Source: Adineta ricciae
Taxonomy: Eukaryota; Rotifera; Eurotatoria; Adinetida; Adinetidae
Length of the DNA: 64,000 bases
Direction of reading: 5' to 3'
Assembly: GCA_905250025.1 (NCBI GenBank)
Contig: CAJNOJ010000008.1
Coordinates: 1-64,000, forward strand
Within the stretch, counting starts at the first letter, position 1, and each line of letters opens with the position of its first letter. The position numbers were made by a program, and so were the translations under genes. This document shows, piece by piece, positions 1 to 11,900 of the stretch. The notes beneath the pieces were generated by a model that did not search any database, was not told the DNA's origin, and worked only from the letters and a program-made list of their open reading frames with translations.

Positions 1-572
1 AGTGCTGCACAGTAAACAGACGAAAATCGATGAACTGGAACAACAATTGAAGGACATCGAACAACAAGAATCTCAGTGGAAGGTTAATAGTTCAATCACC
101 TTTTCTCCTTGCTCTAGCTTGTGCATGTTCATATTGAACAAGAAACATTCATTCATTTTTGTTTATTGAAGGCGAAATATGAACGAGAATGTCATCGAAG
201 GGAATCTTTACAAAAAAAATTACTTGAACTGGAAAAAGAATTACAAAATCGACAATGTCAATCGATACTTCTTGGACAGTTACAAACTGACGTTGAACGT
301 CTTCACATCGCGTTCAATGCACTCGAAGTAAACTTCACCAAACGAATCATTCCGATTCAATTGTCTTTTCCTTCTTTCTCTTCTAGGCTGAAAACAATCA
401 ACTAACAGCACAATTATCTTTGGTACAGAACAGTTGTCCTTCATCCGCACGTCTTTCATCCCAACTCGAAAAATTCCGACATGGTAATTATCTTCTCAAG
501 CAAATGAAATTATACCTTTGCTTTTTCTTCTTTGTAGAACTAGCGCAAACCTGCCATGAATCGCTATGTTGA
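1..572 (+). CDS. C-terminal end of a coiled-coil protein (5' partial)
   Basis: The 3' end of a gene that begins before the window. Four exons can be joined in one frame: 1-82, 172-327, 387-483 and 538-572, with GT-AG introns of 54-89 nt and a TGA at 570-572. The translated tail is rich in Glu, Gln, Lys and Leu with heptad spacing (for example KIDELEQQLKDIEQQE and LQKKLLELEKELQNRQ), so it is very probably an alpha-helical coiled coil. The last residues (ELAQTCHESLC) leave the heptad pattern. No catalytic motif is visible, and coiled coils alone do not identify a family, so no name is given. An AATAAA lies about 220 nt after the stop. Frame continuity over three splice joins makes the exon structure fairly safe; the identity is unknown. 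Confidence 0.7.
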
Positions 573-1615
573 CACAGATATGAATATCTTCCACCGTATT
601 ATTTTAACTTCTTATTTGAGAAAGTTATTGGTTTGTTTGTAAACGCTTCACTATGCAAATATAATTTTCGCTTTTTTATGAACATTTTATTTTAAAGCAA
701 AAGAAAAAAAACCCCATCAGCCAGTAGAAGACAATGTACTCGAAATTTTCTCTACATTAATCAGTATTGACACGCGCATAACAGAACAAATAAAATGTAA
801 ATTGATTTTATGATGTGAAAGTGATGAAGGAAGGTAACGAGACGAATTTTGTTTTGTCAAAACGATAAACAATGACGTGTTTGCGTTCGCATTATCTTTG
901 TCAAAAGATTAAGAGTATGTTGTGACCATGACTTTATTTCGTAGGATGACAGACGTTCTTGCACAAAAGAACTAATCAACACTCGTTAGAAGGCTACGTA
1001 TGGCAAGAAACTAATTACGTCTGGACGGCGATGTCAATTGATCAACATATTAATAGAGTTTAGAATGAGAAATAGTTCGATTGACATACATTCCTATCTC
1101 AACTGCTGTTTTTCTGTTTACTTTGAAAGTTCTTCGAAGAAAATTTAGCACATCGAATGTTATTTTTCTGTTAATTAAATACTCGATTGCGTAAGAAATG
1201 TAGACAGCAATCTCACGGTAAAAAGTAACAGTGCGATATGATCAAAAATGGTAAATCATATCAAGAAAAGTTATATACATTCTATTAACACAGAGACGTA
1301 CACGAACGTCCTTCAATAGTTGAAATATATGCACATATGACATCGAGTTTGATAATCTCATCTGAAAATTTTATTCAAGTCATGTTCAATGTAGTTGTTA
1401 AATATAGTGATTTGTTACGAAAAGAATGTGTTGAATGTTTGTACAGTCATGTTGAAGAAAAAGAAATGAAAGAGTCGAGACATAATCATACTCAGACATG
1501 AAATGATGCAGAATGATTGTATTGAACTCACAGTTTGTTAGTCAATCATCAAAGTATGCGTTCATGCATTAAAGATTTACGATAAAGTTGTTCTTATTCA
1601 TCGCAAGCAGTATGA
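573..1615. other. Intergenic region between tail-to-tail genes
   Basis: About 1 kb without a convincing coding exon. It holds an AATAAA hexamer at 789-794, suitable as poly(A) signal for the upstream coiled-coil gene, followed by AT-rich sequence. The next gene lies on the minus strand, so both genes end into this stretch. No repeat or RNA gene was recognised. Confidence 0.5.
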
Positions 1616-2329
1616 TTAGTTCGCAGACCAAATTGTTAATTGAAAACCTTTGTCATTTCCATAGTGTTCATCTTTTAAATGTTTACCGAATGAATTCTGA
1701 TTAGACAAATCTGCGTGTTCGATCATGTTTTGACATTCGGTGCAGTAGTTATACTGAACATCGGGATGTTCAGTATCTAAATGATGAAGTAATTGACCAA
1801 AACGATACAAATACGTGGATTGTTCATTGGTTTCGAACGGACATCGATGAAAGAGTTGAGTTTTGTTATAATTAATTGTGATAGGTTCTTTTCGATCTTC
1901 GTTTTCGAAAGATTTCAACTGGCGGAGGAATTGAAGAAATTCATTGATACCGTTGAAACGCCGAAATTGAACGTGATTTTTCAATTGAGTATTCAGTATG
2001 ATCAATCGTTGGCAAATATCGTCATAAGCAGGATCGTAATTCGCAACGATGACAAAATCATCGTATTGATCATAAATTTGGCCGAGTTTGAAAGATACGT
2101 TCATAGTAATGCTATCCTCCGATGTTGGGATGAGATGAATAAGATGACTGTTCGATGCAAAACGTTCCAAATGACGTTGATAAGACTTCGATTTACTTTC
2201 ATGATAGAACAAGTAGATTCCGCTGTTCAGTGGAAAGTTTCGAAGGAATTCAGGCTGTAAATGGCGAGCATTGGTGACAGAGAGACAATCGATAAGAAAG
2301 GCGAACTTTCTGATCGATGTAGAAGTCAT
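1616..2329 (-). CDS. PIN-like domain protein with C2H2-type zinc-finger tail
   Basis: A single open frame of about 237 codons. The start is placed at the first in-frame ATG (2329); the frame stays open upstream only as far as a TTG, and an AG lies two bases before the ATG, as at an acceptor site. The N-terminal part (about residues 8-140) has hydrophobic strands ending in acidic residues, RKFAFLIDCLS and DDFVIVANYDPAYDDI, the pattern of PIN-like nuclease folds such as the one at the C-terminus of ZNF451. The tail holds Cys/His pairs: a C..H..H set at HRCPF and a clear C-x2-C...H-x4-H set (YCTECQ...HLKDEH). Assignment to the PIN-like fold is by pattern only and nuclease activity is not shown. 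It is divergent from NSE4, with about 320 bp between the start codons. Confidence 0.55.
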   Translation of the reverse strand: MTSTSIRKFAFLIDCLSVTNARHLQPEFLRNFPLNSGIYLFYHESKSKSYQRHLERFASNSHLIHLIPTSEDSITMNVSFKLGQIYDQYDDFVIVANYDPAYDDICQRLIILNTQLKNHVQFRRFNGINEFLQFLRQLKSFENEDRKEPITINYNKTQLFHRCPFETNEQSTYLYRFGQLLHHLDTEHPDVQYNYCTECQNMIEHADLSNQNSFGKHLKDEHYGNDKGFQLTIWSAN

Positions 2330-2651
2330 TACTAAATTGCGCACTGGAAGACTTTCAATGTGTTCTGTGTTTGCACGGTGCGTAGAGTAATGGAAAAAAT
2401 CATTCTCTCGCTTTGTATCGTTGTTGTTTTCTGTTTTCGTTTGTAGTTTACAGAATGTCACGTTGAGAAGTTGAGTGGAAATTTCATTAAATTCTTTATA
2501 AAGCAACTAATCGCACGAAAAGATACTTCGCAAACCGATGACATCATCCAGTGACACCTATTATCATATGTCCTTGATTGGACTCTTGAATACGAAAATT
2601 TTCTAACCCGAATTTTCGTTCCGTTGTCAATCGTTTTCTTCCAAGTTAAGA

Positions 2652-4188
2652 ATGGTCAGCAACAAATCGTCAGACAAAAGCAAAGTAAATTGTTGAATCA
2701 AATATTTCATTTTACATATCGTTCTGTTTGTAACAGAAACGGCAAGAAGATAACAATGATGACGAGTACAGAAGTCAGACCCAACGTCCTAGTCAAGTAC
2801 GTCAAAGAGTGTTCCGAACAACTCGTATTTAATACATTTAGATGTCGATGATTGATGACGAAGCAGAATTACGGTTAAGAGTTCGACTGGATTATCGACA
2901 GTTTATTGACGATTTGAATGGTAAGAGAATCTCGTGATATTCGTCGAAAATCATTTGTTTGTCTGCAGTGAATCGAAAATTGTATACTTCACCCAATAAT
3001 GACGAATTAGAGAAGAAGATCGATCAAGTTGACAAAGCCTTTGCGAAAGGTAACATTGTTGTGAAAGATTTTATGCAAATGAATTTGGTTTGTTGTGTTC
3101 AGTAAAAATGCCTCGTGAAGGTGTGCTTGATGCTTCGGCTCTGCGAACCATATCGAATTTAGCCAGTGTACGAATCCGTGCTGCCGATGAAGCAGGAGGC
3201 TTAGATCGTGCTTATGATCTAGCACGAAAATGCGAGAAAATTCTTTCGAAATTAGTCGGAAATGCCAATGAATTCTATGAAATCTTTGGTAATTTTCATC
3301 ATATTGTTCCAGCACCGTGTATTATGTAAGTTGATATTCTCGAGAATGAGGAGTTTATTTCCATATCAATATCAATAAAGGCATGGACGGTTGCCAACGA
3401 AACTATTCAGCAATGAGTATCAGGAGAAGCAAAAGCAACGTGCAAAACCTGTGCGCCAACCGAAACTCACTCAAGAAGAATTAGAGAGAACGCGTACACG
3501 ACCGGAAGAAGTAAGGATCGTTATCTATTATCGTTCGATCATTGATACTAATATTTCTTTTAAGGTTAAAGATTTTAGCGCTGAACTCGGTGAACAAACA
3601 ATCAAACACATCATGCATATCAAACGGTGTCTTGTTAAACATTACAAAGCCGCAAATTACAGTCCAATTGATTATTTCGAATTTGTTATCGATCCAGATT
3701 CATTTGCTAAAACTGTTGAGAATATGTTTCATGTTTCATTTCTTATCAAAGTAGGCAGATATATCCAAGCTATCCAATCGATCTTCACTCGTTTGTTCTA
3801 GGAAGGATTTGTTAACCTCTTTCAAGATGATGTGTCTTTACCAGCACTTGGTAAGTCAAACGAGTTACAACGAATACATTCAAAACATTCTCGAGTATTT
3901 TAGAACCAACAGATAAAGCGATGAATCGAGCGGCGAGTAGTTCATCGCAAGCCGCCGAATCAACTGCGCACGTGAATCAAATGATAATGGTAAGCATTTT
4001 CTATTTTGATAAATATCATCCGATTGTGAAGCGAACATCTATTCTCTTTCGTTTTAGTCGATTACAATGGACGAATGGGAGGTAAGTTAACATTTCCTTG
4101 AATTCCTTTCTGTTATCAATTCTGATTTTAGGAATTGATCAAAGTATACGACATTACGGAAGCGAAAATTCGGTCTGAGAACAGCTGA
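2652..4188 (+). CDS. NSMCE4A: NSE4-type kleisin subunit of the SMC5/6 complex
   Basis: Eleven exons join in frame: 2652-2684, 2737-2796, 2842-2920, 2969-3049, 3103-3325, 3381-3510, 3565-3750, 3802-3850, 3904-3989, 4058-4081 and 4132-4188. They total 1008 nt, or 335 residues, close to vertebrate NSE4 length. NSE4 is the kleisin that bridges the SMC5 and SMC6 heads and carries NSE1 and NSE3, acting in DNA repair and chromosome segregation in the nucleus. The N-terminal helical part (LRVRLDYRQFIDDLN) fits the SMC6-neck/NSE3-binding region, the middle has the basic-acidic linker (TQEELERTRTRPEEV), and the C-terminal winged-helix part carries the hallmark VENMFHVSFLIKEGFV. The protein ends soon after the winged helix, as in the family. 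The start ATG lies shortly after a pyrimidine-rich AG (TTTTCTTCCAAG). Function rests on family similarity; the exon chain is supported by phase agreement at all ten joins. Confidence 0.85.
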
Positions 4189-4363
4189 ATGCGGCTATGT
4201 TCTTTGTTTTTTTTTCTTTGTCACTGGTATATATCATTGTGCCCGTCGTATGGAATATTTTTCTTATTTCATCGTGTATATTCATCGAGAAAACATGTAT
4301 ATGTATTTTTTCCTTTGTTATCAAACATGCTGATGATATTAATCTATATGGATGTTATGTTGA

Positions 4364-4369
4364 AATAAA
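4364..4369 (+). terminator. Poly(A) signal AATAAA after NSE4
   Basis: A canonical AATAAA about 175 nt downstream of the NSE4 stop, in T-rich sequence. It is the likely 3'-end signal for that transcript. Confidence 0.5.
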
Positions 4370-4619
4370 AAACAAACAATAATTTTTTTCATCTGCAACT
4401 CAACATTTTCTATTCATACAAGTGAAACATTCGAAACTGATAGCAACGTATTCATGTCGAGTATTTGCCGCTCGAACTATAGCGCCTTTTCCATTTTATA
4501 CGTACGGTTACTAACTGAATTGATTTCATTATATCAAACAACTTTTATTGAGTTTCTCACTTATTTATCATTCTCAGTTTATTTTTGTTTGCTTCGTTAC
4601 CAATCATTGACTAACAAGT

Positions 4620-4987
4620 ATGGCTAGACATCGTAAACGATCAGCAAAAAGTACTAAATCAGGTTCAACCAAACATAAGAAAACTCATCGAGGAAAACGA
4701 GCTGGTGCTGCAGCCAAACATCATCGTCAAGTCAAACGAACAACTCGCAAAGGTGTCCGTAAGACACATCGTTCAGGAAAGAAAGCAACGAACAGTAGCT
4801 ATAATCTTTATATTCAACATACTATCTCTCAGTAAGATCTTCGTAAGTTGTATGACTAACACACGAATTCATTTGCAATCTTAGGATTAAAGCAGCTGAT
4901 CCCAATATCACACATCAAGATGCGTTCAAAAAAGCTGCTAGTCAATGGCGTACAGCAGCAGAGAATCCCAAAAATCAACACCATTAG
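4620..4987 (+). CDS. Small basic protein with YABBY/HMG-like C-terminal module
   Basis: Two exons, 4620-4831 and 4885-4987, give 104 residues. The first 55 or so residues are extremely basic (MARHRKRSAKSTKSG and more Lys/Arg/His runs), like a histone tail or protamine-like DNA-binding tail. The C-terminal 45 residues, split by the intron, read YNLYIQHTISQ then IKAADPNITHQDAFKKAA and SQW. This matches the HMG-box-like YABBY core known from plants (YN.FI...I.RIK...P.I.H.EAF..AA..W). The plant YABBY zinc finger is absent. A likely role is non-specific DNA or chromatin binding in the nucleus (inference). AATAAA follows at 5041. The splice is well supported, because the module is only complete after joining CA|G across the intron. 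Confidence 0.75.
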
Positions 4988-5040
4988 ATACCGAGACGAT
5001 GTTTTCATTTCGTTCCAGTAGTTTGTAGAGTTTTATTGAA

Positions 5041-5046
5041 AATAAA
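5041..5046 (+). terminator. Poly(A) signal AATAAA after the YABBY-like gene
   Basis: AATAAA begins 54 nt after the stop codon of the YABBY-like gene, a normal distance for a short 3' UTR. Confidence 0.5.
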
Positions 5047-5464
5047 ACATCAAAAACAGATTTTTGTGCGCAGTGTAGCATACCTTGAGGATGGTTGGAA
5101 TACCTTGAATACTATAGTTCGCTGTGGTAACATATCTTCAGATGAATTATAATAGTGGTTTTTCCAAATGTTAGTTCTTTCCTTACTTTACATATATATG
5201 CGCACGGTACAGATATTACCTTTTTCTCCTTCGATCGGTCGGGATTTTTCGAAAATAGTTTAACTTCTGTATTTAGAGTGTACTTGTCCATTTGCTTATT
5301 TTCAAAATGAACCAAAACGCATCTGGACTTGACAGTAGATGTCATTACGAGACGTAGATTGCTGTCGCTTTTTTGCCGAGAGAAATAGCGCGATACGATT
5401 GATGTGCGTCTCCACAAATAATTGAGTAAAAGTTCTTTTCTGCTCTGTTCAGAGTTTCAAGAAA

Positions 5465-7643
5465 ATGGCGAGTAAATCCGGTATAGCAATGTTAAAAAAT
5501 GAAAGAAAACGATCTAGTCAGGCAGTAGATGCACCTCCAACGACTGAAGAATGTTCAATATGTCTCAACGACTTTAAAAATCAAGAAGTTGGAATGCCAG
5601 AAGGATGTCAACATATGTTCTGTTTCACTTGTCTTTTCAATTGGAGTACAGTGAGTGAACTGCCAACCTTCTTCAATTGACTGTGAACGAATTCGTAGGA
5701 AAAGCAAACATGTCCACTTGATCGTGAACCATTTGAGTACATTCTAAAGAAGGAGTCACATTCCTGTTTAAAGCCATATGCCCGAGTACGTTCAAAAGAA
5801 GATGACGAATTATACGATTAAATCTTCTGGATTTTCACTAGGTCAACGCAAAGGATGGCAAATTAGAAGCCTTGATAGATGTAAGCACGAACACTTGTGA
5901 AGCATGCGGCGATGGCGAAGGCGAATATGTATTATTAGGTTGTAGTCAATGCAATACTAGGTAAGTGTGTAGTACATATACTAAAAACAGAGATTTGCAT
6001 TTCGCATCGTAGTTATCATCCGTTTTGTTTGAATTCATCGAATACAGAAGCATGGACGTGTCCATCATGTGGGCATACTCATGGAAAAAAACTCCGTATT
6101 ACTAGTGGCGCCCAACAACGAGCTAGTAAGCGATACTCGACTTCGGATTTGTGCGTGTATTGATCTTTGTTTTTCTTCCGGAAAATAGTTGATGCTATCA
6201 GATCACATCGTACCGCGCGAAAGTCTGTAGAAAAGCTGGATTTGTCTTTGTTTAGTCTAATGATTTCTTTAATGTTTCAAGTAAAAACTCTCCACAATCT
6301 ACTGTTCCACGAAGTCAAGTCCGATTCATGTCAGCACTGAAACAACATCGACGAAAGCTGAGTTATCTTCCATCAAAAGTGCCTGTTGCTCGGTTACCGC
6401 GAATCAAACGGCGAATCGATGCTCCATCGCGACCACAGATAGTGATTCCAAAAGCCAAACTTTCAGCGAATGCTTCTTTCATTGACCAGCTACTTTATGC
6501 TCAAAATAATCTTCGGACATTAGAAAACGTCCAAATGCACGGGTAAACATACGGATTGTATTGTATGATTATCTAATTGTTATCTATTTAGAGCAAATAT
6601 ACAATTATCATAATCGATTTCGATCAAATTTTATAAATATTTTTCTAATAATCCTGATGAAGCATGTCTGCTTCAAATGTATCTTCTCGTCAAGAAATAA
6701 AGCACTTACTGATTGTGTAACTTTAGATACTTTATACCGTGCTAAACAAAAGTCAAGAGGATATTCCTTATCTTTAAAATGCGAAATAACCAATAGCAGC
6801 AAAAGAACATTCACGACAACACAGGATTCATAAATATGAAATCTTTTCTTTGTAGATAATATCAATGAGGAACTTATGTAGAGTGCACAACTGCACAGAG
6901 GATGATTTACATGAAGAGGAGAAGCCTTTATCCTTAACATTAACTTTACAAATGAACAAGCAGTATTTACGGCAAACGGACGGTCATCAATCATGTCATA
7001 CCTTACTTCGGAAGGGTCTGACTCATTCTGCGACTCCTGTGACATTACCTAATTCTAGTAAGGTTCAATCAACCGCGTGTCAAACATCTGATGAATTACC
7101 AACTAGTAAGGAGAAAAGGAAGTCATTTTTCTCTCGAAATTATCGTATTTATAGTGTTGAACTTGCGTGACGACGAAATCCAAACTCTGTGCAAAATTTC
7201 CGCTGCAATCGATCAAATCATTTACAGTGAGTCAAGTAATATATTTCATCATATACCTATCGAAGTATTCCCTACTGTCTCAGCTTCTTCCACGAACAAA
7301 ATGGACAATTCAAGGTTACCGCTAATGGAACGAATGAAAAGAAGTCAACACTCTAGTAGTCCTATGTCAATACATTTTCAGAAACAAGAACGTTATCAAC
7401 GTCAGAGACAGATTATTGATGTTACTAAACAAGAATTGAAACCCATATACAAACAACGTCTTATAACGAAGGCAGAATATAAAAAAATAATGAAAAGAGT
7501 GGTTGACAAAGTATGTAGTAATCATCGATTAGGAAAAATGGGTTATTTCTGCTTACTTTTAGGCAACTTACGCGAAAAAAAACGATCATAAATGGATCAA
7601 GAGAATGATTGACGCATATGTGAATATTTATCGAAAAGATTAG
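5465..7643 (+). CDS. PHRF1: RING and PHD finger protein, PHRF1-like
   Basis: Exons 5465-5650, 5699-5785, 5842-5960, 6013-6125, 6189-6222 and 6282-6542 join in frame. A further part runs about 6856-7105, 7155-7510 and 7563-7643. The N-terminus has a RING finger (CSICLNDF, then CQHMFCFTCLFNW, then CPLDREPF). It is followed by a PHD finger (CEACGDGEGEYVLLGC, CNTSYHPFCL, WTCPSCG). The C-terminus has the helical block ELKPIYKQRLITKAEYKKI plus the last exon WIKRMIDAYVNIYRK, which in PHRF1 proteins lies at the extreme C-terminus. PHRF1 is a nuclear ubiquitin ligase-type protein linked to RNA polymerase II. This version is much shorter than human PHRF1 and lacks its long Ser/Arg-rich middle. The join across 6543-6855 is uncertain: that 313-nt stretch may hold an extra small exon. 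The start follows a pyrimidine-rich AG by 12 nt. Confidence 0.75.
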
Positions 7644-7869
7644 TATCAACACAATTTCAATTGTAAACAATATTTTGTACATATTGATTCATTTATTTTT
7701 ATTCCAAAACTACAAACATGTAATTAACGAACTTCTCGGAGAACTTGTTTTACAGTTGTATATCAATAATTTTGAACTTTCGGAGAATATAACATAGAAA
7801 AAATTTTACTATTCTTATCTACTGGTATTTCTCTTCGTTGTATCTTACCCAGCATCTTTCGTTAATGTC

Positions 7870-7878
7870 TATATAAAA
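7870..7878 (+). promoter_or_regulatory. Possible TATA box before the hydrolase gene
   Basis: TATATAAAA lies 52 nt upstream of the hydrolase start codon in otherwise mixed sequence. The spacing is right for a start site near 7900. This is sequence likeness only. Confidence 0.3.
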
Positions 7879-7929
7879 CAGCTGACATCTTCTCATCTCA
7901 AAACAATCCACATCCACGGTTTATTTTAG

Positions 7930-8907
7930 ATGTTTCTGATTATACTATTTATCGTACTTTTTATTTATATCGTATTTTTCAAATTATACGATCGGCTTGC
8001 CTTTCAACATGGTCGATTGTCACGTCCACGTGATCAGATTTCCACCACGCCTATAACACGAATGGGTCGTGACCAGTTTATCGAACTTTCTTTCGGTACT
8101 GTTCATTACATTTACCATCCATCTTCGTCGAAATCATTACCATTGAATGTTTTCGTTCATGGCTATTCGACACCAATGGAAATGTGGCAAGACATTTTTC
8201 AAGCACTTGTGGAAGACGATCAACCATGTTTAGTTTATGATCTATATGGTCGTGGTTGGTCAGATTCGCCTCATGTTCCGATGAACATCGATATCTTTGT
8301 TTGCCAATTGGCTGAACTACTGTACGCATTAGATCTTCCGTATGATAAACACAACCTCTATGGTGTGAGTATGGGCGGAGCAATCATACAACGTTTCACT
8401 GAGTTGTATCCATCGAAAGTGTCGAAACTTATTCTTTGTTGTTCTGCTGGGCTTGGTTTAGTCAAACCGCCGAAATACTACTTTTTTGTCTTGTCGATTC
8501 CTTTTCTTGGCCCAGCACTTTTCAAATATGTTATGCAACGTGGTAATGAACAAAAAGATCGTCTACAATGGGCTTTTCCTGATAGTGATCAACATCGAGA
8601 ATACAAACAATTGTTTCGACTAGGTTGGCAACAACATCCTGGATATTTACGAGCTTTACATTCGACATTAACTAATTTCGATTTTGAAGCTTCACTGTCG
8701 GCCACTCAAGCGATTGCCAAATTGAATATACCTATCCTAATAGTTTGGGGAGATAACGATACTTTAATTCCTGTCGAAAATGCCTATCGTTATCATCAAC
8801 TCTACAAAAATTCGTCGTTGACTATAATTCCCGGTGCTACGCATATGCTATTAATTGAACATTCGAAACCAATTATTGATGCAATACGAGTTTTTCTTCA
8901 AAAATAA
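7930..8907 (+). CDS. Membrane-anchored alpha/beta hydrolase, intronless
   Basis: A single exon of 325 codons. Residues 2-20 are almost all hydrophobic (MFLIILFIVLFIYIVFF), so the protein is probably held in a membrane by an N-terminal anchor with the enzyme part behind it. The alpha/beta hydrolase core is complete. It has the oxyanion-loop motif FVHGYSTP with a following DLYGRGWSDSP, the nucleophile elbow GVSMGG (Ser about residue 147), the acid in WGDNDTLIP and the base in GATHMLLIE. This is a Ser-Asp-His triad in the usual order and at the usual length, as in monoacylglycerol-lipase/ABHD-type enzymes; the substrate cannot be told. The ATG follows directly on TTATTTTAG, an acceptor-like sequence. 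Absence of introns in a gene of this size is unusual here and allows a retro-copied or horizontally acquired origin (inference). Confidence 0.85.
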   Translation: MFLIILFIVLFIYIVFFKLYDRLAFQHGRLSRPRDQISTTPITRMGRDQFIELSFGTVHYIYHPSSSKSLPLNVFVHGYSTPMEMWQDIFQALVEDDQPCLVYDLYGRGWSDSPHVPMNIDIFVCQLAELLYALDLPYDKHNLYGVSMGGAIIQRFTELYPSKVSKLILCCSAGLGLVKPPKYYFFVLSIPFLGPALFKYVMQRGNEQKDRLQWAFPDSDQHREYKQLFRLGWQQHPGYLRALHSTLTNFDFEASLSATQAIAKLNIPILIVWGDNDTLIPVENAYRYHQLYKNSSLTIIPGATHMLLIEHSKPIIDAIRVFLQK

Positions 8908-11900
8908 AGTCAGTTCTCAGAATTTTTCGTTACAGGAAAAGCTCGATTATATCCAGATGAAATACTCTAACACCCATGACAGTTAGCAATTATTTCGCAA
9001 TAAAATTAATCATGAGAAAGAAAGAGAGAGGAGGAAAATAACGGTAAAGGAAGAGAATGACAATTCAATAACATATATCTCTCCGAGATCCATCCTTAGA
9101 CTAATGAATTAGAACAGAAAACGACAGCTGCTCACCGTACATTACAACTATTACCAGTAATGATTGCTAGTATCTCGTAATAGCAAATAGCAATCGCGCA
9201 GAAGAGTTTACGAATGATCATTATGCAACGAGATACAATCTCTGTCTGTCCGACATCGAATAAAGCCATCATGGATTACAACGGTAGGTATTAGTTCAGA
9301 TAAAACACGCGTTTGGTTATGTAAGTAGGTAGAAACAAAACTTTTGTAATGGTGTTTAGCAGTCTAACGAAAAAAAACCTCGTGACCTTTGTTCGCTTTC
9401 ATGGTAATCATATTCAATTGGTTCGTAGGCCGATGCTTTATGAAGAAATAATGTATACTTGTTAATCAAAGTGCTTCTTGAATAAATGACACAATCTAAA
9501 AAACAGAAAATTAATAGAATTCAGATAGATTAATTTGAAACTGTTTTTCTCAGAATATTCCTAATGGAATTATTGAAATAAGTATGCAAGATATGTTAAT
9601 ATCGAATGCCAAGCGTCGAACATGAACGATCATGATTTTCTTTCAATGATATTTTCTGTTTTAACTTGATTATTTTGTACCCGAATATTCCTATCATTTC
9701 ACCATTTACCCTATTCACGCATTGATAAATCCCTTTTAGAGCCTCTCATGATAAAGCATAATAGATGTTCTTCTGTTTGTTCAATCAAATGTTAATTCCA
9801 TATTAGCATAGAAAGAAAAACAACGAAAAGTCATTTCTTTTCTTCTTTGATAGTCAGATTGCAATGGACTCTCCCCTCTTCGATTACCATATAGCAAATG
9901 TCATTGGGTTTTGGTAATGACATTCGCGACAAGCAAGCAGTACATTAACTATCATGTATGCTATTCGTCCATCAATCTAGTATTCAAAGTAATTAGGGAC
10001 GTTGAGATCATTTGATGATGTTATCAAGTGTGAGTTTTTGTTGTTGTGAATGCTCGTTTTATAAATGCTGCTTCGAGACAAATCGAAACAAACGGAAAAG
10101 AGAGAGAGAGAGAGAGACCTCCCTGTGTTCGGCTTTACTTGCTAAACGCCGATCCCGGAGCGAGTTTGTTTTTTGCCAATTGAATCATACACATGGATTG
10201 TTCTGTCTTCTGCTGTTTCAGATTAACGATGGAATCGAAAGATACAACCAGTGAAATGAACGCATCACCTGGAAAAAGCCAGCCAAGTATTCATTGCAGC
10301 CATCTGAATGAAGTAAGTTGGCTTTCACTGATGAGAAAGAATACTCATTTCACAAGAGAGGAATCCCAAAGGACATTCAAATAAAATCAGAATGCTATTG
10401 TGAAATTCGATCAATTTCAAAATTCATTGAGTTACAAACTCGATAAAATATCCTCTAATAAGGAAATATTTTATTATCGTATGCATCGTCAAATCATATC
10501 AAAAGAAATTCATTTTTTCCTCTTACGTATATGAATATGTACTCGATCTTGTCCTATGAGAATTCGATTCAAAGCAACAAAATCATATATGTTGCTTGTT
10601 TTGATAACTGACTGTTTTTTTAATCTTTATAATCATTTCACGCTCAGACACTCGAGAGCAAGTCGGTTGGTAACCAGTTCGCGATCATCCATCGTTTGGT
10701 TTCGAGTACATGTATGTACGAAGTAGAAATTGACTATTCTGCAGGTAAATAACAGGAATTGCCGAGAGGAATAAAGGTTTTTGTGGTATAAAACATTGTG
10801 ATTGTCATCGATCGAGGTTGATGTTTGACGCGATTGAAAGGCAACACAACGTCATACACTATTGTGTGCAGTAATTTAGTTTTGATCGATAAAGGTAATT
10901 TTTTTTCTTCTCTGTCGCTGTCTTCCGAAGAACTGTCATTGATTCGAAAGAATTCACATTTGTCGTGTTCGTTTTGGGTTTTTATTGAAGGTTAGAATAC
11001 CGAGTCGGAAAAGCGTTAATGTATAGATTTCTCGCTCAATTCATCATTAATGTGGAGACATTCATTGATATTATCGTCATTCATGAGTTTGTACCATTCT
11101 GTTGACAATGATTTCCGTTCATCATAGAAATTATCGACATCAGTTTTTTCTCAACAACATTTTTCTCTTTCATTACTTCCAGTCTGCGACAGTTTTTTTC
11201 CTCTTCTTCGCTTGTCATTCTATTTTTTGACTATTCCAATGGTATATGGATGTTTGTTGATTGATGGTTCCCTATCAAGTGGTCTCAAGAAAGAGCACAT
11301 GTGTCCTGTGCGCACATACGCATTCAAGACTATCGAACATGACAATTGCAATTGTCATCCTTCTCATGATCTGTTTCTAATCTTTGCTGCAATGTACACG
11401 TTCGATTTCAGTCTAAAAATAAGAGCTCTGTTTGCATATGTGACGTTGACGATTGAATGGCAAAGTTAGTTTGTGTACGAGAGCGATCCATGCGAATGAA
11501 AACAAGACGAACCGTTATTGATTGCTTATTGTTATTCTCGCAGAGCGTGTGCATGAAAGAACAGAACTTATGAAAGAGAGATTATCAGAAAAGATACGAA
11601 GACTATGTCATGCTGCGGACTTTATTTCTGCTGATTTTGTTTTCTTCAAACAAAAAAAGTCTTTCGCTTCACAATGTAAATAGACCGTGCTTGTTCGCTT
11701 TTTAAACTATTGTCTTGATGGATTCTGGCATTCTACGAACGATAGTTGTTCTTTTTGTTCTCCTTTTCCCTTTTGTGCTTGCTGTGAGGGCCTTTGTTTC
11801 AGCATCAATCACAATGGAACAAACTACTCCAGTCGATCTTAGAGATATAACTTCATGCATACGAATTGAGTTGTATGTCGAGTGTCTTTGTGTGAGGTGA

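Noticed and set aside
1793-2260. 155-codon plus-strand frame opposite the PIN-like gene
   Set aside because: Antisense of the minus-strand gene, which has recognisable zinc-finger Cys/His spacing; the plus frame has none.
6608-7045. 145-codon minus-strand frame inside the PHRF1-like gene
   Set aside because: It lies opposite a probable intron plus coding exon and shows no family likeness.
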